In this document: positions 1-8,206 of the stretch, one piece after another
Position numbering within the stretch: the stretch's first letter is position 1
Layout: each line of letters opens with the position of its first letter
Assembly: GCF_004683905.1 (NCBI RefSeq)
Contig: NZ_CP038438.1
Span: forward strand, 4,588,001-4,652,000
Direction: 5' to 3'
Length of the DNA: 64,000 nt
From: Pseudomonas fluorescens
GTDB taxonomy: Bacteria > Pseudomonadota > Gammaproteobacteria > Pseudomonadales > Pseudomonadaceae
Notes under the pieces: model-generated
Told to the model about the DNA's origin: nothing
What the model saw: the letters and a program-made list of their open reading frames with translations, nothing else
Database searches by the model: none
Program-made: the position numbers and the translations under genes

Positions 1-20
1 GCCAGTATCTGGCACTTTTT
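1..20 (+). terminator. Probable rho-independent terminator of a gene left of the window
   Basis: GCCAG-TAT-CTGGC forms a short perfect hairpin followed by a run of T. It would end a plus-strand gene that lies outside the window. The window edge may cut the stem. Confidence 0.45.
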
Positions 21-34
21 GCACAAGAAACGGT

Positions 35-925
35 TCAGCGAGCTGTCGCGACTGCCGTCTCCGCCACCAGATCCAGCAACGCCTGCACCGTCGCTGACGG
101 CGTCTGCCCCGCAGGCAGCACCAGCGAAAACACCCGTTCGATACGTGGCTGCAAGGCAATCACGCGCAAGCCCTGACGCTCGGCCGGCAAGGTCATTTCC
201 GGCACCAGCGTCACGCCGAGATTTTCCCGCACCAACGTGAAGGCGCTGCTCCATTCGCGCACCTCGACCCGCACGTCCTGCAACTGCAACCCGGCTTCAG
301 CGGCGAGGCTGCGGGCGTTGGTCGAGCAACCGCCGGTGGCCAGCACAAAGGGCAGCGCCGTCAGTTCTTGCAGGCTGACGCCCTGCTCGATCCCCCGCAG
401 CGCCAAAGGGTGCCCTGCCGGCACGACCGCCACCCATTCATCACGGCCCAACGGCCCGGCATTGCGCTCGGGCGCCGGGTTGAGCACCACACCAACATCC
501 ACCAGACCGGCCGCCAGCAAGGTTTCCACCTCGTCGTCGCTGACCTCCAGCGCCACCACTTCGATCCCCGGATACAGCCGATTGAACTGGCGCAACAGCG
601 GCGGCAGAAAACTCGCCAGCACCATGGGAAAACTCGCCAGACGAATTGTCCCGCGCAGCATCGGGCGCACGCTGTCGACGGTCTGGCGAATGGTCTCTAG
701 GGCGCCGAGCATCAGCCGCGCCTGCTCGATCACCGGCAGGCCGATGGCGGTGGGCAAGGTCTGTCGGCTTTCGCGGCTGAACAGTTGCACGCCGAGGGTT
801 TCCTCCATCAACGCCAAAGCCTGGCTCGCGCCGGACTGGGTCATGCCGACCCGCTCGGCCGCGCGGGTGATGTTGCCGTGATCGGCGACGGCGACCACCA
901 GCCGCCAATGCATCAGGTTCATCAT
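35..925 (-). CDS. LysR-family transcriptional regulator
   Basis: The 296-residue product has the usual LysR length and layout: an N-terminal winged helix-turn-helix (about residues 5-62, with AAERVGMTQSGASQAL as the recognition region) and a periplasmic-binding-like effector domain (about 90-290). It is divergent from the glutathione S-transferase gene across a 99-bp gap, the usual arrangement for a LysR protein that controls its neighbour, so the GST gene is a candidate target. The effector cannot be inferred. The start has a second ATG directly after it; AAGGA lies about 12 bp upstream. The family call is firm and the specificity unknown. Confidence 0.9.
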   Translation of the reverse strand: MMNLMHWRLVVAVADHGNITRAAERVGMTQSGASQALALMEETLGVQLFSRESRQTLPTAIGLPVIEQARLMLGALETIRQTVDSVRPMLRGTIRLASFPMVLASFLPPLLRQFNRLYPGIEVVALEVSDDEVETLLAAGLVDVGVVLNPAPERNAGPLGRDEWVAVVPAGHPLALRGIEQGVSLQELTALPFVLATGGCSTNARSLAAEAGLQLQDVRVEVREWSSAFTLVRENLGVTLVPEMTLPAERQGLRVIALQPRIERVFSLVLPAGQTPSATVQALLDLVAETAVATAR

Positions 926-1024
926 GGCAGTAGCTGTCCTTATGGCTGCTTTCTGAAAGATTAATTTTACCGAAGGTGCGGCGCACTATGACACTGGCGC
1001 CAAATCCCCACCAGAGAGCTGCCG

Positions 1025-1618
1025 ATGAAGCTGTATTACGCCCCGCAAGCCTGTTCACTGGCGCCGCACATTGTGCTGCGCGAACTGAAACTGCCCTTCG
1101 TGCTGATCCGCGTCGACAATCGCAGCAAGCGCACGGCCAGCGGCGAAGACTTTCTCGCGATCAATCCCAAGGGCTACGTCGCGGCCCTGCAACTGGACGA
1201 CGGCGCGGTGCTGACCGAAGGCCCGGTGATCCTGCAATATCTGGCGGATCTTCAACCACAGTCAGGGCTGGCGCCGGCGCCCGGCAGTTTCGAACGGCTG
1301 CGTTTGCAGGAGTGGCTGAATTTCATTTCGAGCGAGATTCACGGCAGCCTCGGCGCGCTGTTCGATGAGCGGTTGCCGGCCGAGGTGATCAAGGAGAAGT
1401 TGTTCAAGCGTTTTGCGGTGTTGGTCAGGGTGCTGGAGCAGCAGGAGTATCTGTTGCCGAGCGGCTTCAGCGTCGCGGATGCTTTGTTGTTTGTGGTGCT
1501 GCGCTGGGCCGGGTTGTTCGGGATCGAACTGGCGCAGTGGCCGGCACTGGCGCGGTTTCAGGCGCGCGTCGAGCAGCGGCCGACCGTGATCGCGGCGTTG
1601 GCGGCGGAAGCGGCGTAA
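1025..1618 (+). CDS. Glutathione S-transferase family protein (GstA-like)
   Basis: A 197-residue cytosolic protein. The N-terminal thioredoxin-fold half begins MKLYYAPQACSLAPHIVLRE, with Cys10 at the position used as the catalytic residue by beta-class bacterial GSTs, and has the glutathione-contacting segment LTEGPVILQYLADL near residues 60-74. The C-terminal helical half follows. Members conjugate or reduce substrates with glutathione; the substrate here is unknown. The gene is divergent from the LysR gene and is followed by a REP pair. A GAGCTGCC sequence precedes the ATG. Confidence 0.88.
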   Translation: MKLYYAPQACSLAPHIVLRELKLPFVLIRVDNRSKRTASGEDFLAINPKGYVAALQLDDGAVLTEGPVILQYLADLQPQSGLAPAPGSFERLRLQEWLNFISSEIHGSLGALFDERLPAEVIKEKLFKRFAVLVRVLEQQEYLLPSGFSVADALLFVVLRWAGLFGIELAQWPALARFQARVEQRPTVIAALAAEAA

Positions 1619-1630
1619 GTCTTTAGATCA

Positions 1631-1707
1631 TTCGCGAGCAAGCCCGCTCCCACACTGGATTTGTGGCGTGCACGATCCCCCTGTGGGAGCGGGCTTGCTC
1701 GCGAAGG
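1631..1707. repeat. REP pair (family 1)
   Basis: Two inverted copies of the GTGGGAGCGGGCTTGCTCGCGAA palindrome core separated by about 25 bp, between the 3' ends of the converging GST and binding-protein genes. Each copy can form a hairpin. Such elements are abundant between genes in fluorescent pseudomonads. Confidence 0.9.
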
Positions 1708-1743
1708 CGTCCGTTCAAACAACGCAGATCAACCGGGAGAAAC

Positions 1744-2757
1744 TCAAAGCCCCGCCGTCACCTTGCTCGCCACCTCACCCGGCACCCACGCCCTCCACAC
1801 CTGCGGCTGATCGCGTAAAAATGCTTCGGCTACCTGCCGTGGTGGCTGGCGTTTTTCGCTCATCCCGGCCAGCGTCTGGTTCAGCAGATCAATCGGCAAA
1901 TCGACTTTCTCGAAGAACGACACCAGCTCCGGGTATTGCGCCTTGAACGGCGCCGACACGCCAATCGCCAGGCTGGCCGGCATCGAGCGGGTGCCCTTGG
2001 GATTCGGGTTGTTGGCATCGGCCAGGGTTTTCCAGGCTTCAGCATCGAACGGTGGCTCTTCGAGCTTCACCAGTTTGAAGCGACCGAGCAGCGGCGTCGG
2101 CGACCAGTAATAGAACAGCACCGGTTTGCCGCGTTTGATCGACGACGCCACCTCGGCATCCAGCGCCGCGCCGGAGCCGGTGCGGAAGTTGACGTAGCTG
2201 TCGGTCAGCGCATAGGCCTTGAGCTTCTGGCTGTTGACGATCTCCGAAGTCCAGCCGGTCGGGCTGTTGAGGAAGCGTCCACGGCGCGGGTCTTCCGGGT
2301 CGCGGAACACGTCCTTGTAGCGCGGCAGGTCGGCCACCGATTTCAGCTCCGGTGCCAATGGTTTGATCCCGCGCTCGGGGTCGCCCTTGATCACGTATTC
2401 CGGCACCCACCAGCCCTCGGTCGCGCCCTTGACCGTGTCGCCAAGGCCGAACACCTTGCCTTCATTGGCGGCCTTGACCCACGCCGGACTGCGCCCGGCC
2501 CATTCCTCGCCGATCACCTGAATGTCGTTTTTCGCCAGCGCCGCTTCCAGGCTGACGGTGCTGCCCGGCAGCGTGTCGGTCGGGTAGCCATAACCTTTCT
2601 CGACGATCAGGCGCAGCACTTCGGTGATGAAACTGCCGCTTTCCCAGGTGATGTCACCGAAGTGGATCGGTGCGGTTTTTTCCGCCGCCGAAACAGCGCC
2701 GACGCTCAGGCTCAGCGCCAGTAACGAATGGCCGAGCAGGGTTTTGATTGATCTCAT
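1744..2757 (-). CDS. Glycine betaine/choline-type ABC substrate-binding protein (OpuAC-like), orphan
   Basis: A 337-residue periplasmic protein. Residues 1-24 are a signal peptide (MRSIKTLLGHSLLALSLSVG, cleavage near AVSA). The mature part has OpuAC-like features: GDITWESGSFITEVLRLIVE near its start, EEWAGRSPAWV, and the aromatic-rich PVLFYYWSPTPLL segment. No permease or ATPase gene is adjacent, so it must use a distant transporter or act as a sensor. Its ATG overlaps the stop of the upstream ECF sigma gene (ATGA), which implies translational coupling. An upstream in-frame ATG at 2805 was rejected because it lies inside the sigma gene and would bury the signal peptide. The ligand is inferred only from family. 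Confidence 0.85.
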   Translation of the reverse strand: MRSIKTLLGHSLLALSLSVGAVSAAEKTAPIHFGDITWESGSFITEVLRLIVEKGYGYPTDTLPGSTVSLEAALAKNDIQVIGEEWAGRSPAWVKAANEGKVFGLGDTVKGATEGWWVPEYVIKGDPERGIKPLAPELKSVADLPRYKDVFRDPEDPRRGRFLNSPTGWTSEIVNSQKLKAYALTDSYVNFRTGSGAALDAEVASSIKRGKPVLFYYWSPTPLLGRFKLVKLEEPPFDAEAWKTLADANNPNPKGTRSMPASLAIGVSAPFKAQYPELVSFFEKVDLPIDLLNQTLAGMSEKRQPPRQVAEAFLRDQPQVWRAWVPGEVASKVTAGL

Positions 2758-3281
2758 GCGGACCTCTTGTCTGTCAGGATTTGGTTGGCGCTGTGGCGGT
2801 CGCACAGGGCTTGGGAGCGGCTCATGTAAACGCTGACCGAACGCTGAGAGATGCCCAGTTCGGCGGCGATTTGCGGGTAGGTCAGGCCATCGATCCGCGC
2901 CAGCAGAAAGGTCGAGCGGACTTTGCCCGGCAGGCGTTGCAGGCTTTGATCGAGGCGCTTGAGGGTCTGGCTCAGTTGCGCGAGGTCTTCAGGCGAAGTG
3001 GCAGCATCGACGTCGATCTGCTGCGCATGCCGGCGCTCCAGATCCGCCCGGCGCCAGCGCTGATAGAGCAGGCGTTGGGCAATCGTGGTGAGCATGGCGC
3101 GCGGTTCGCGAATCGCCGTGATACTGGGCGCCTGAAGCAATTGCGCGAAGGTTTCGGCAGCGATGTCTTCCGCGCCTGCGGAGTCGTGCAGATGTCGGCT
3201 CAGGTAAGTGCACAGCCAGCGGTAGTGGGCGCGGAACAGAGCGTCGAGATGATTGCGGTGAGCGGTGTCGGCGCCGGACAT
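2754..3281 (-). CDS. ECF (FecI-like) RNA polymerase sigma factor
   Basis: A 175-residue protein with sigma region 2 (about 10-78, LFRAHYRWLCTYLSRHL and EDIAAETFAQLLQ) and region 4 (about 108-160, LPGKVRSTFLLARIDGLTYP and IAAELGISQRSVSVYMSR). This is the layout of iron-starvation FecI sigmas, but no fecR or TonB receptor gene follows. Instead the stop codon overlaps the start of a periplasmic binding protein gene. CAGGAG lies 7 bp before the ATG. The 124-bp upstream gap is extremely AT-rich (around 3350-3390) and probably holds its promoter. The signal and target genes cannot be read from the sequence. Confidence 0.87.
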   Translation of the reverse strand: MSGADTAHRNHLDALFRAHYRWLCTYLSRHLHDSAGAEDIAAETFAQLLQAPSITAIREPRAMLTTIAQRLLYQRWRRADLERRHAQQIDVDAATSPEDLAQLSQTLKRLDQSLQRLPGKVRSTFLLARIDGLTYPQIAAELGISQRSVSVYMSRSQALCDRHSANQILTDKRSA

Positions 3282-3405
3282 AAGGGCTCCTGGGTAAGGG
3301 TCGCTGAATGTCCGGTGATCCGGTGGCGCGATCGTAGCAAGGCGCCTTATGCATTAATAATATTTATATTTCATTTTTATATTCTTTTTGGAGATATGCG
3401 ATCTT

Positions 3406-4197
3406 TCAACGCAAGCGGCCATAGCCCAACTGTTCAGCCTCACGCTGATAGTCGAGCACGACCTGATAATCGCTTTCGCTGGCCGCCAGCACCTCAGGCA
3501 ATCCCAACGTCTGTGCAACATCCGGCAGCTCACGCAACGCCCGATTCATCACCCGGCGCAACTGTTCGATCTGCTCATCCGTAGCAGTCGCGGCGGTGAT
3601 AAAAGGCAAGGTCGGGCTGAGCGCAGTGCGTGCCACAACTCGCAATCCAGTGACGTCTTCAGGCGCATGCCGAGCGAGGTACGCATAGGTCACGCTGTCG
3701 ATCGCCGCCAGATCAGCGCGCCCCTCACGCACCCAACGCAGACTCTCGCGGTGCGCGCCACTGATGCCGAGCGCGCCGAAGAACTGCCCGTCGCGGTGCA
3801 GCGGCGCCAGACAATGGCGCAACAGGTTCATGCCGCTGTTGGAGTCGTCACTGTTGATCACCCCGCGACTGCCGCGAAAGTCCGCCAGGGTTTCGCGCGA
3901 ATCGTCAGCACGGCTGAGGATCAGGCTGCAGTGATTGCCGGCAGTGGCGTCGGGCAATTCGTAGCGCGGGCGACCGACGATGCGTACTTGACCGCGCAGC
4001 AGGGTCATCAAGGGATAGCCGCAGGTCTGGGTCAGCAGCAGATCCGGCGATAACCAAAGCTCGGGGAGCGACAGGCTTGCGGCGTTCAGGCGGGAGTGGC
4101 CGAGATGTTCGAGAATGCGTGAGATCCAGCGTTCGTTGGCCAAGCGGATGGGCTCGGGGGCGGTGTACATCAGCAGTTCGAGATGGTGTTGGGTCAT
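3406..4197 (-). CDS. PhnD-like phosphate/phosphonate-type binding protein without signal peptide
   Basis: A 263-residue protein resembling the PhnD/phosphite binding fold: LLLTQTCGYPLMTLL near residues 53-67, GVINSDDSNSGMNLLRH near 110-127, GISGAHRESLRWVREGRADLAAIDS near 142-166. It starts MTQHHLELLMYTAPEP with no hydrophobic leader, so it is predicted to stay in the cytosol, unlike a transport receptor. AGGGA precedes the ATG by about 11 bp. No transporter genes are adjacent. It lies upstream of the ECF sigma gene on the same strand with a 124-bp gap. The fold call is reasonable; the ligand is unknown. Confidence 0.7.
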   Translation of the reverse strand: MTQHHLELLMYTAPEPIRLANERWISRILEHLGHSRLNAASLSLPELWLSPDLLLTQTCGYPLMTLLRGQVRIVGRPRYELPDATAGNHCSLILSRADDSRETLADFRGSRGVINSDDSNSGMNLLRHCLAPLHRDGQFFGALGISGAHRESLRWVREGRADLAAIDSVTYAYLARHAPEDVTGLRVVARTALSPTLPFITAATATDEQIEQLRRVMNRALRELPDVAQTLGLPEVLAASESDYQVVLDYQREAEQLGYGRLR

Positions 4198-4225
4198 ACA
4201 CGTTATTTCCCTGCAAATACTTACC

Positions 4226-4335
4226 CCTGTGGGAGCGGCGGTGCGACGATTCGACTTGCTCGCGAAAGCGGTGTGTCAGACACCAGACATGTCACTGTTC
4301 TACCGCATTCGCGAGCAAGCTCGCTCCCACAGGGG
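4226..4335. repeat. REP pair (family 1) with a 16-bp insert in one arm
   Basis: Inverted REP pair with about 50 bp between copies. In the left copy the hairpin tip is interrupted by CGGTGCGACGATTCGA at 4239-4254, which is absent from the other REP copies in the window. Confidence 0.88.
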
Positions 4336-4354
4336 TTTTGTGGTGTTTTTGAAG

Positions 4355-5296
4355 TCAGTGGAAAGGATGCTGCGGACTGTCGATCGGCCTGAATCCATGC
4401 TGCCGCCACAATTGCCCATAACCCTGCACCAGAAACCCGCCACTGCGCGCCACCCACTGCTCGCGGCGCATCCGGTAGGCCGCCGGCAAGTCGTACCACG
4501 CCAGCCCCGGCAGGTCGTGATGCACCAGATGGAAGTTCAGATTCAGAAACAGCCAGCGCCACGGCCAACCGGCCTCGTTGAGCACGGTGCGCTGCTCCGG
4601 CTGAACGTGCGGGCGGTGTTCATAGTAGGAGCGGATCATCGCGATCGACAGTGCCGGCACACTGATCAGCAGCAGGTAATGCCAGACCGGCAACACGCTG
4701 AAGCGCGCGATAAACCACAGCATCAACACGCTGAACGCACCGTGGGTCAGCCACATCAACCAGGCCTGACGCTCGCGTTTTTTCAGGCGTTGCAGTTCTT
4801 CGGCGGCCAACGCCAGTAAGGCCAGCGGCGCACCAAGCGCAAAACGCCCGAGTACGGTTTTGTTCAGCCAGTGCAGGCTGCGTTCGAATAGCGAACTGCC
4901 CTGCCAACGCGACGCTGTCAGGTAACGGCTTTCCGGGTCAACGCCGGGCACGGTCAGATGTTCATCGCGGTGATGCAGCAGATGGCTGTCGCGATACAAG
5001 GTGTACGGGTACCACACCGCAAAGGGTGCATAGCCGAGGATTTTATTGAAAAGCACCGAGCGGGTCGGATGCCCATGCAGCAATTCATGCTGAACCGACA
5101 GCCACAGCACCAACAGCGGAATCAGCAGCAATGTGCTCAAGCCGCGACCGAGCCACTGACTGTTGAGGATGATCGCGAACCAGCCGCCATACACGCCGAT
5201 CAGCAGCAGCCGCGTCGGCCACTCGGTGCGGGCGGTGAAGCGCTGGCGCAGGTTTTCGATCTGCTGGCGATGGTCGGCGTCGAAGTAATTCGGCAT
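4355..5296 (-). CDS. Membrane fatty acid desaturase family protein
   Basis: A 313-residue integral membrane di-iron enzyme. The three histidine clusters of this superfamily are visible: HELLHGH (70-76), HLLHHRDEH (about 105-113) and NFHLVHHDLP near residue 255. Hydrophobic segments lie at about 29-45, 53-69 and further on. Members introduce double bonds or hydroxyls into lipids or carotenoid-like substrates; the substrate here is unknown. The chosen ATG begins MPNYFDADHRQQ; an in-frame ATG 51 bp upstream is possible but adds a stretch without family character. It is flanked by a REP pair and by the small basic-protein gene on the same strand. Confidence 0.82.
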   Translation of the reverse strand: MPNYFDADHRQQIENLRQRFTARTEWPTRLLLIGVYGGWFAIILNSQWLGRGLSTLLLIPLLVLWLSVQHELLHGHPTRSVLFNKILGYAPFAVWYPYTLYRDSHLLHHRDEHLTVPGVDPESRYLTASRWQGSSLFERSLHWLNKTVLGRFALGAPLALLALAAEELQRLKKRERQAWLMWLTHGAFSVLMLWFIARFSVLPVWHYLLLISVPALSIAMIRSYYEHRPHVQPEQRTVLNEAGWPWRWLFLNLNFHLVHHDLPGLAWYDLPAAYRMRREQWVARSGGFLVQGYGQLWRQHGFRPIDSPQHPFH

Positions 5297-5408
5297 GGCG
5301 TGGCTCGGAACAGGAATCTTCCCCTTCTGTGCAACGAAGCCGAGCAATCTTGCAGATTATTTTTGCGCTGAAGCGGGAGCCCGGGGGACGGGCTCCCGAA
5401 GGACGTGA

Positions 5409-5519
5409 TCAATGACCGAAAATATCGACCTTCTTGGCTTTCTTCTCTGCACGCTTTTCAATCGCCGTCTTCACCGGTTTCTTCTTCGCGGCTTTCTTTG
5501 AATCCATACCTTTGGACAT
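5409..5519 (-). CDS. Small Lys/Ala-rich basic protein, 36 residues
   Basis: A short ORF reading MSKGMDSKKAAKKKPVKTAI, then a Lys/Glu/Ala stretch, and ending VDIFGH. About a third of the residues are Lys or Arg. GTGGAG precedes the ATG by about 10 bp, and it lies just upstream of the desaturase gene on the same strand. The composition recalls small nucleic-acid-binding or histone-H1-like tails, but no function is assigned. Support is the ribosome-binding site, clean start and stop, and non-random composition. Confidence 0.6.
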   Translation of the reverse strand: MSKGMDSKKAAKKKPVKTAIEKRAEKKAKKVDIFGH

Positions 5520-5620
5520 GATGCGTACTCCACTCACAGGGATGTAGGCTCAGGTATACACCTATCGCGCGGCGCGCGTTCTTTTATAATCGGCGCTTTG
5601 CCCGCCGCCAGTCCGATCCC

Positions 5621-6037
5621 ATGCCCGATACCCGATACGTCCTGCTCGACGAGCCTTTGTGGCCGTTGATGAACAAGTTTTACCGCCGCCACCAATCGTC
5701 GATGAAGGCGGTGCGCGATGCGCAGTTATGGGTGGCCCGTCGAGAGGACATCGTTGCCGCATTGTGCTTGCGGCCGGTGGCGGGCGGGTACTGGTTGACC
5801 GGATTGTTTGTTGATCCGGGTTGCCGTGAGCAAGGGATCGCCGGAGAGTTGATCACGGCGGCGGTGAAGTATTTGCAGGAGCCGGTGTGGCTGTTCTGTC
5901 ATCCGGACTTGCGCGGGTTTTACGAGCGGCGCGGTTTCAGTTTCGATCCCGCCCTGCCCTACGCGCTGGCCGAGCGGTTGAGCCGGTATGCGCGGAGCAA
6001 GCCGATGATTGCGATGGGGCTGACACCTTCGATCTGA
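5621..6037 (+). CDS. GNAT-family N-acetyltransferase
   Basis: A 138-residue cytosolic protein with the GNAT core: WVARREDIVAALCLRP (strands 2-3), LTGLFVDPGCREQGIAGELI (motif A with the acetyl-CoA pyrophosphate loop, about residues 62-81) and LRGFYERRGFSFDP (motif B, about 98-111). The acceptor substrate is unknown. It stands alone, divergent from the small basic-protein gene, and a REP pair follows. The ATG is the first in the frame after a TATAAT-like stretch at about 5584-5590. Confidence 0.85.
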   Translation: MPDTRYVLLDEPLWPLMNKFYRRHQSSMKAVRDAQLWVARREDIVAALCLRPVAGGYWLTGLFVDPGCREQGIAGELITAAVKYLQEPVWLFCHPDLRGFYERRGFSFDPALPYALAERLSRYARSKPMIAMGLTPSI

Positions 6038-6048
6038 TGCGAATCCCA

Positions 6049-6142
6049 ATGTGGGAGCGAGCTTGCTCGCGAAAGCGGCGTGTCATTCGATGCATTTTTT
6101 GCCTGACAAGACGCATTCGCGAGCAAGCTCGCTCCCACAGGG
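6049..6142. repeat. REP pair (family 1)
   Basis: Two inverted GTGGGAGCGAGCTTGCTCGCGAA cores separated by about 45 bp, between the converging GNAT and def genes. This pair uses the GAGCT/AGCTC variant of the tip. Confidence 0.9.
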
Positions 6143-6162
6143 TTTTTGGGGTGTTAGCGAGA

Positions 6163-6702
6163 TCAATCGTCAGCCGTTGGATCGAGATCCGGGAACATCA
6201 CTTCGGTAAAGCCGAACTTGCTGAAATCGGTAATCCGCGACGGATACAAGCGGCCGATCAGATGATCGCACTCGTGCTGCACTACCCGCGCATGGAAGCC
6301 TGACGCCACGCGTACGATCGGCTCGCCCTTGGGATCAAAGCCTTCGTAGCGAATCTGCTGATAACGATCCACCGCACCGCGCAGGCCGGGCACCGACAGA
6401 CAGCCCTCAAAGCCCTCCTCGGTCAGCGGACTCAGCGGCGTGATCAGCGGATTGATCAGGATCGTCTGCGGCACCGCTTCGGCGTCCGGATAACGTTCGC
6501 TGTGCTCGAAACCGAAGATCACCAATTGCAGGTCGACGCCGATCTGCGGCGCGGCGAGGCCGACGCCACCGACACTTTCCATGGTCTGGAACATGTCATC
6601 GATCAGTTGCCACAGCTCGGGGCTGTCGAACATTTCCGGCGGCACCGGTGGAGCAATGCGCAGCAGGCGTTCGTCGCCCATTTTGAGGATTTCACGGATC
6701 AT
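6163..6702 (-). CDS. def: Peptide deformylase
   Basis: A 179-residue metalloenzyme that removes the formyl group from the N-terminal methionine of new proteins. All three signature motifs are present: GVGLAAPQIG (about 46-55), EGCLSVP (about 99-105, with the metal-binding Cys) and QHECDHLIG (about 141-149, two His ligands and the catalytic Glu). It is not next to fmt, where the main pseudomonad def gene usually lies, so it is probably the second, paralogous deformylase. It starts 2 bp after the stop of the BrkB-family gene, so the two are probably co-transcribed. Confidence 0.93.
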   Translation of the reverse strand: MIREILKMGDERLLRIAPPVPPEMFDSPELWQLIDDMFQTMESVGGVGLAAPQIGVDLQLVIFGFEHSERYPDAEAVPQTILINPLITPLSPLTEEGFEGCLSVPGLRGAVDRYQQIRYEGFDPKGEPIVRVASGFHARVVQHECDHLIGRLYPSRITDFSKFGFTEVMFPDLDPTADD

Positions 6703-6704
6703 GG

Positions 6705-7655
6705 TCAGGCTTCGTCAGTGTCCGGCTTGAGCGAGTGGTCGCGCCCCAGGCCAGAGACATGTTGTTTGGGATGTTCATCGAGTTCGCCGGGGACTTTCTC
6801 GCCCTCGTCCTTGCCCTCGCTGGACATGTGTTCGATCACCGCATTCATCTCGGCGCCGAGCAGCAGCACCGCCGAGGAAATGTAGAAATACAGCAACAGC
6901 ACGATGATCGCCCCGATGCTGCCATACATCGCGTTGTAGTTGGCGAAGGTTTTGACGTAGAACGCAAAGCCCAGTGAGGCGATGATCCACACCACCACGG
7001 CAAGTACCGAGCCGGGGGTGATGAAACGGAATTCCTGTTTGACGTCGGGCATCACGTAATAGATCAGCGCCACGGCGACCATCATCAGGATCACGATCAC
7101 CGGCCAGCGCGCAATCGTCCACACAGTGACGATGAAATCTTCCAACCCTACCTGCGCGGCAATCCAGCCCATCACTTGCGGCCCGAGCACCATCAGTGCG
7201 GCCGCCACCAGCAACATGCCGGCAATGCCGACGGTGTAGAACACCGACAGCGGAAAACGCTTCCAGATCGGCCGGCCCTCGACCACGTCGTAAGCGGCGT
7301 TCATCGCACTCATCATCAGCCGCACACCGGCAGACGCGGTGTACAGGGCGATGACGATACCGACCGAAAGCAAGCCGCCCTTGGACTGCTGCAATTGATC
7401 GATCACCGGGTTGACCTGTTCCAGCGCCTGCGGTGGCAGCACCAGTTCCGATTGCAGGCGCAGCCAGGTGAAGAAGTCCGGCAGATGCAGGAAACCGATC
7501 AGGGCAATCAGGAACAGAATGAACGGGAACAGCGAGAACAGCATCTGGTAGGCCAGTGCCGAGGCGTAGGTCGACATCTCGTCGTCGACGAATTCAGTGA
7601 CCGTGCGCACCATCACCCGGTGCAGTGGCAGACCTTTCATGTCTGGAAAAATCAT
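6705..7655 (-). CDS. YihY/BrkB-family inner membrane protein
   Basis: A 316-residue multi-pass membrane protein with about six helices. The family core SALAYQMLFSLFPFILFLIA is near residues 31-50, and YNAMYGSIGAIIVLLLYFYI near 230-250. The C-terminal tail (about 275-316) is charged and cytosolic. Members were once called ribonuclease BN in error; no activity is established. The start at 7655 (MIFPDMKGLP) is preserved by AAGGAG 7 bp upstream; the longer in-frame ATG at 7676 lacks such a site. It is followed directly by def. Confidence 0.88.
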   Translation of the reverse strand: MIFPDMKGLPLHRVMVRTVTEFVDDEMSTYASALAYQMLFSLFPFILFLIALIGFLHLPDFFTWLRLQSELVLPPQALEQVNPVIDQLQQSKGGLLSVGIVIALYTASAGVRLMMSAMNAAYDVVEGRPIWKRFPLSVFYTVGIAGMLLVAAALMVLGPQVMGWIAAQVGLEDFIVTVWTIARWPVIVILMMVAVALIYYVMPDVKQEFRFITPGSVLAVVVWIIASLGFAFYVKTFANYNAMYGSIGAIIVLLLYFYISSAVLLLGAEMNAVIEHMSSEGKDEGEKVPGELDEHPKQHVSGLGRDHSLKPDTDEA

Positions 7656-7766
7656 TCGCGTCTCCTTTCGCCGCATTACAGGTTGAAGTCGTGGCGACTC
7701 AGGGGCCGTTTTCTACATCACGGTAGCCTACTTGGCGACCTTCGTGGATGGCTGTCGGGTTTTGAC

Positions 7767-7793
7767 ACAAAAACGGCCATCCTTGGATGGCCG
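7767..7793 (-). terminator. Rho-independent terminator of the csbD-like gene
   Basis: CGGCCATCC-TT-GGATGGCCG is a perfect 9-bp stem, followed on the minus strand by a short T run (positions 7773-7769). Confidence 0.75.
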
Positions 7794-7818
7794 CTCGTGT
7801 GTTTCGTTCAAGGCGGAA

Positions 7819-8010
7819 TTACGCCTTGTCGACACCTTTCTTGATGGCGTCTTTGGCTTTGCCGACAGCTTGCTGGGCTTCACCTTTTTTCTCTTGCAGT
7901 TTGCCTTCGGCTTGCAGCTTGGTGTTGTCGGTTGCTTTGCCGACGCCTTGCTTGACGTTGCCGACTGCTTCGTTAGCCATGCCTTTTACTTTATCGCCAG
8001 TGCTACTCAT
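7819..8010 (-). CDS. CsbD-family stress-associated small protein
   Basis: A 63-residue hydrophilic protein, MSSTGDKVKGMANEAVGNVK and on, with repeated KG/VGKA/AGK segments rich in Lys, Gly, Ala and Gln, as in CsbD-like general-stress proteins. The family is induced by stress or stationary phase and its biochemical role is not established. AAGGAG lies 8 bp before the ATG, and a terminator follows, so it is monocistronic. A GAAACT/TCAA pair upstream (about 8055-8081) only vaguely resembles an envelope-stress sigma promoter. Confidence 0.88.
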   Translation of the reverse strand: MSSTGDKVKGMANEAVGNVKQGVGKATDNTKLQAEGKLQEKKGEAQQAVGKAKDAIKKGVDKA

Positions 8011-8206
8011 GGTGTTTCTCCTTGGTGCATTGAAGGGGAAAAGTCAGTACGTAATGATTGACTGGCCGGGTTTGCCACGAGTTTCATTTATTTTTGCCCT
8101 TCATTTCGTCGTGCCATGCAGGTTGGGCTTTATGTTTGCCCCGCAAGCCCCGAGAATGCGCACCTATGGGCGCCGTGCGCCAACGATCAGATCCCGCAGG
8201 AATGTT

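Noticed and set aside
7787..8206. Long N-terminal extension of the hypothetical protein at 8207
   Set aside because: It overlaps the csbD gene and its terminator on the other strand and has no coding character; a suitable start is at 8207.
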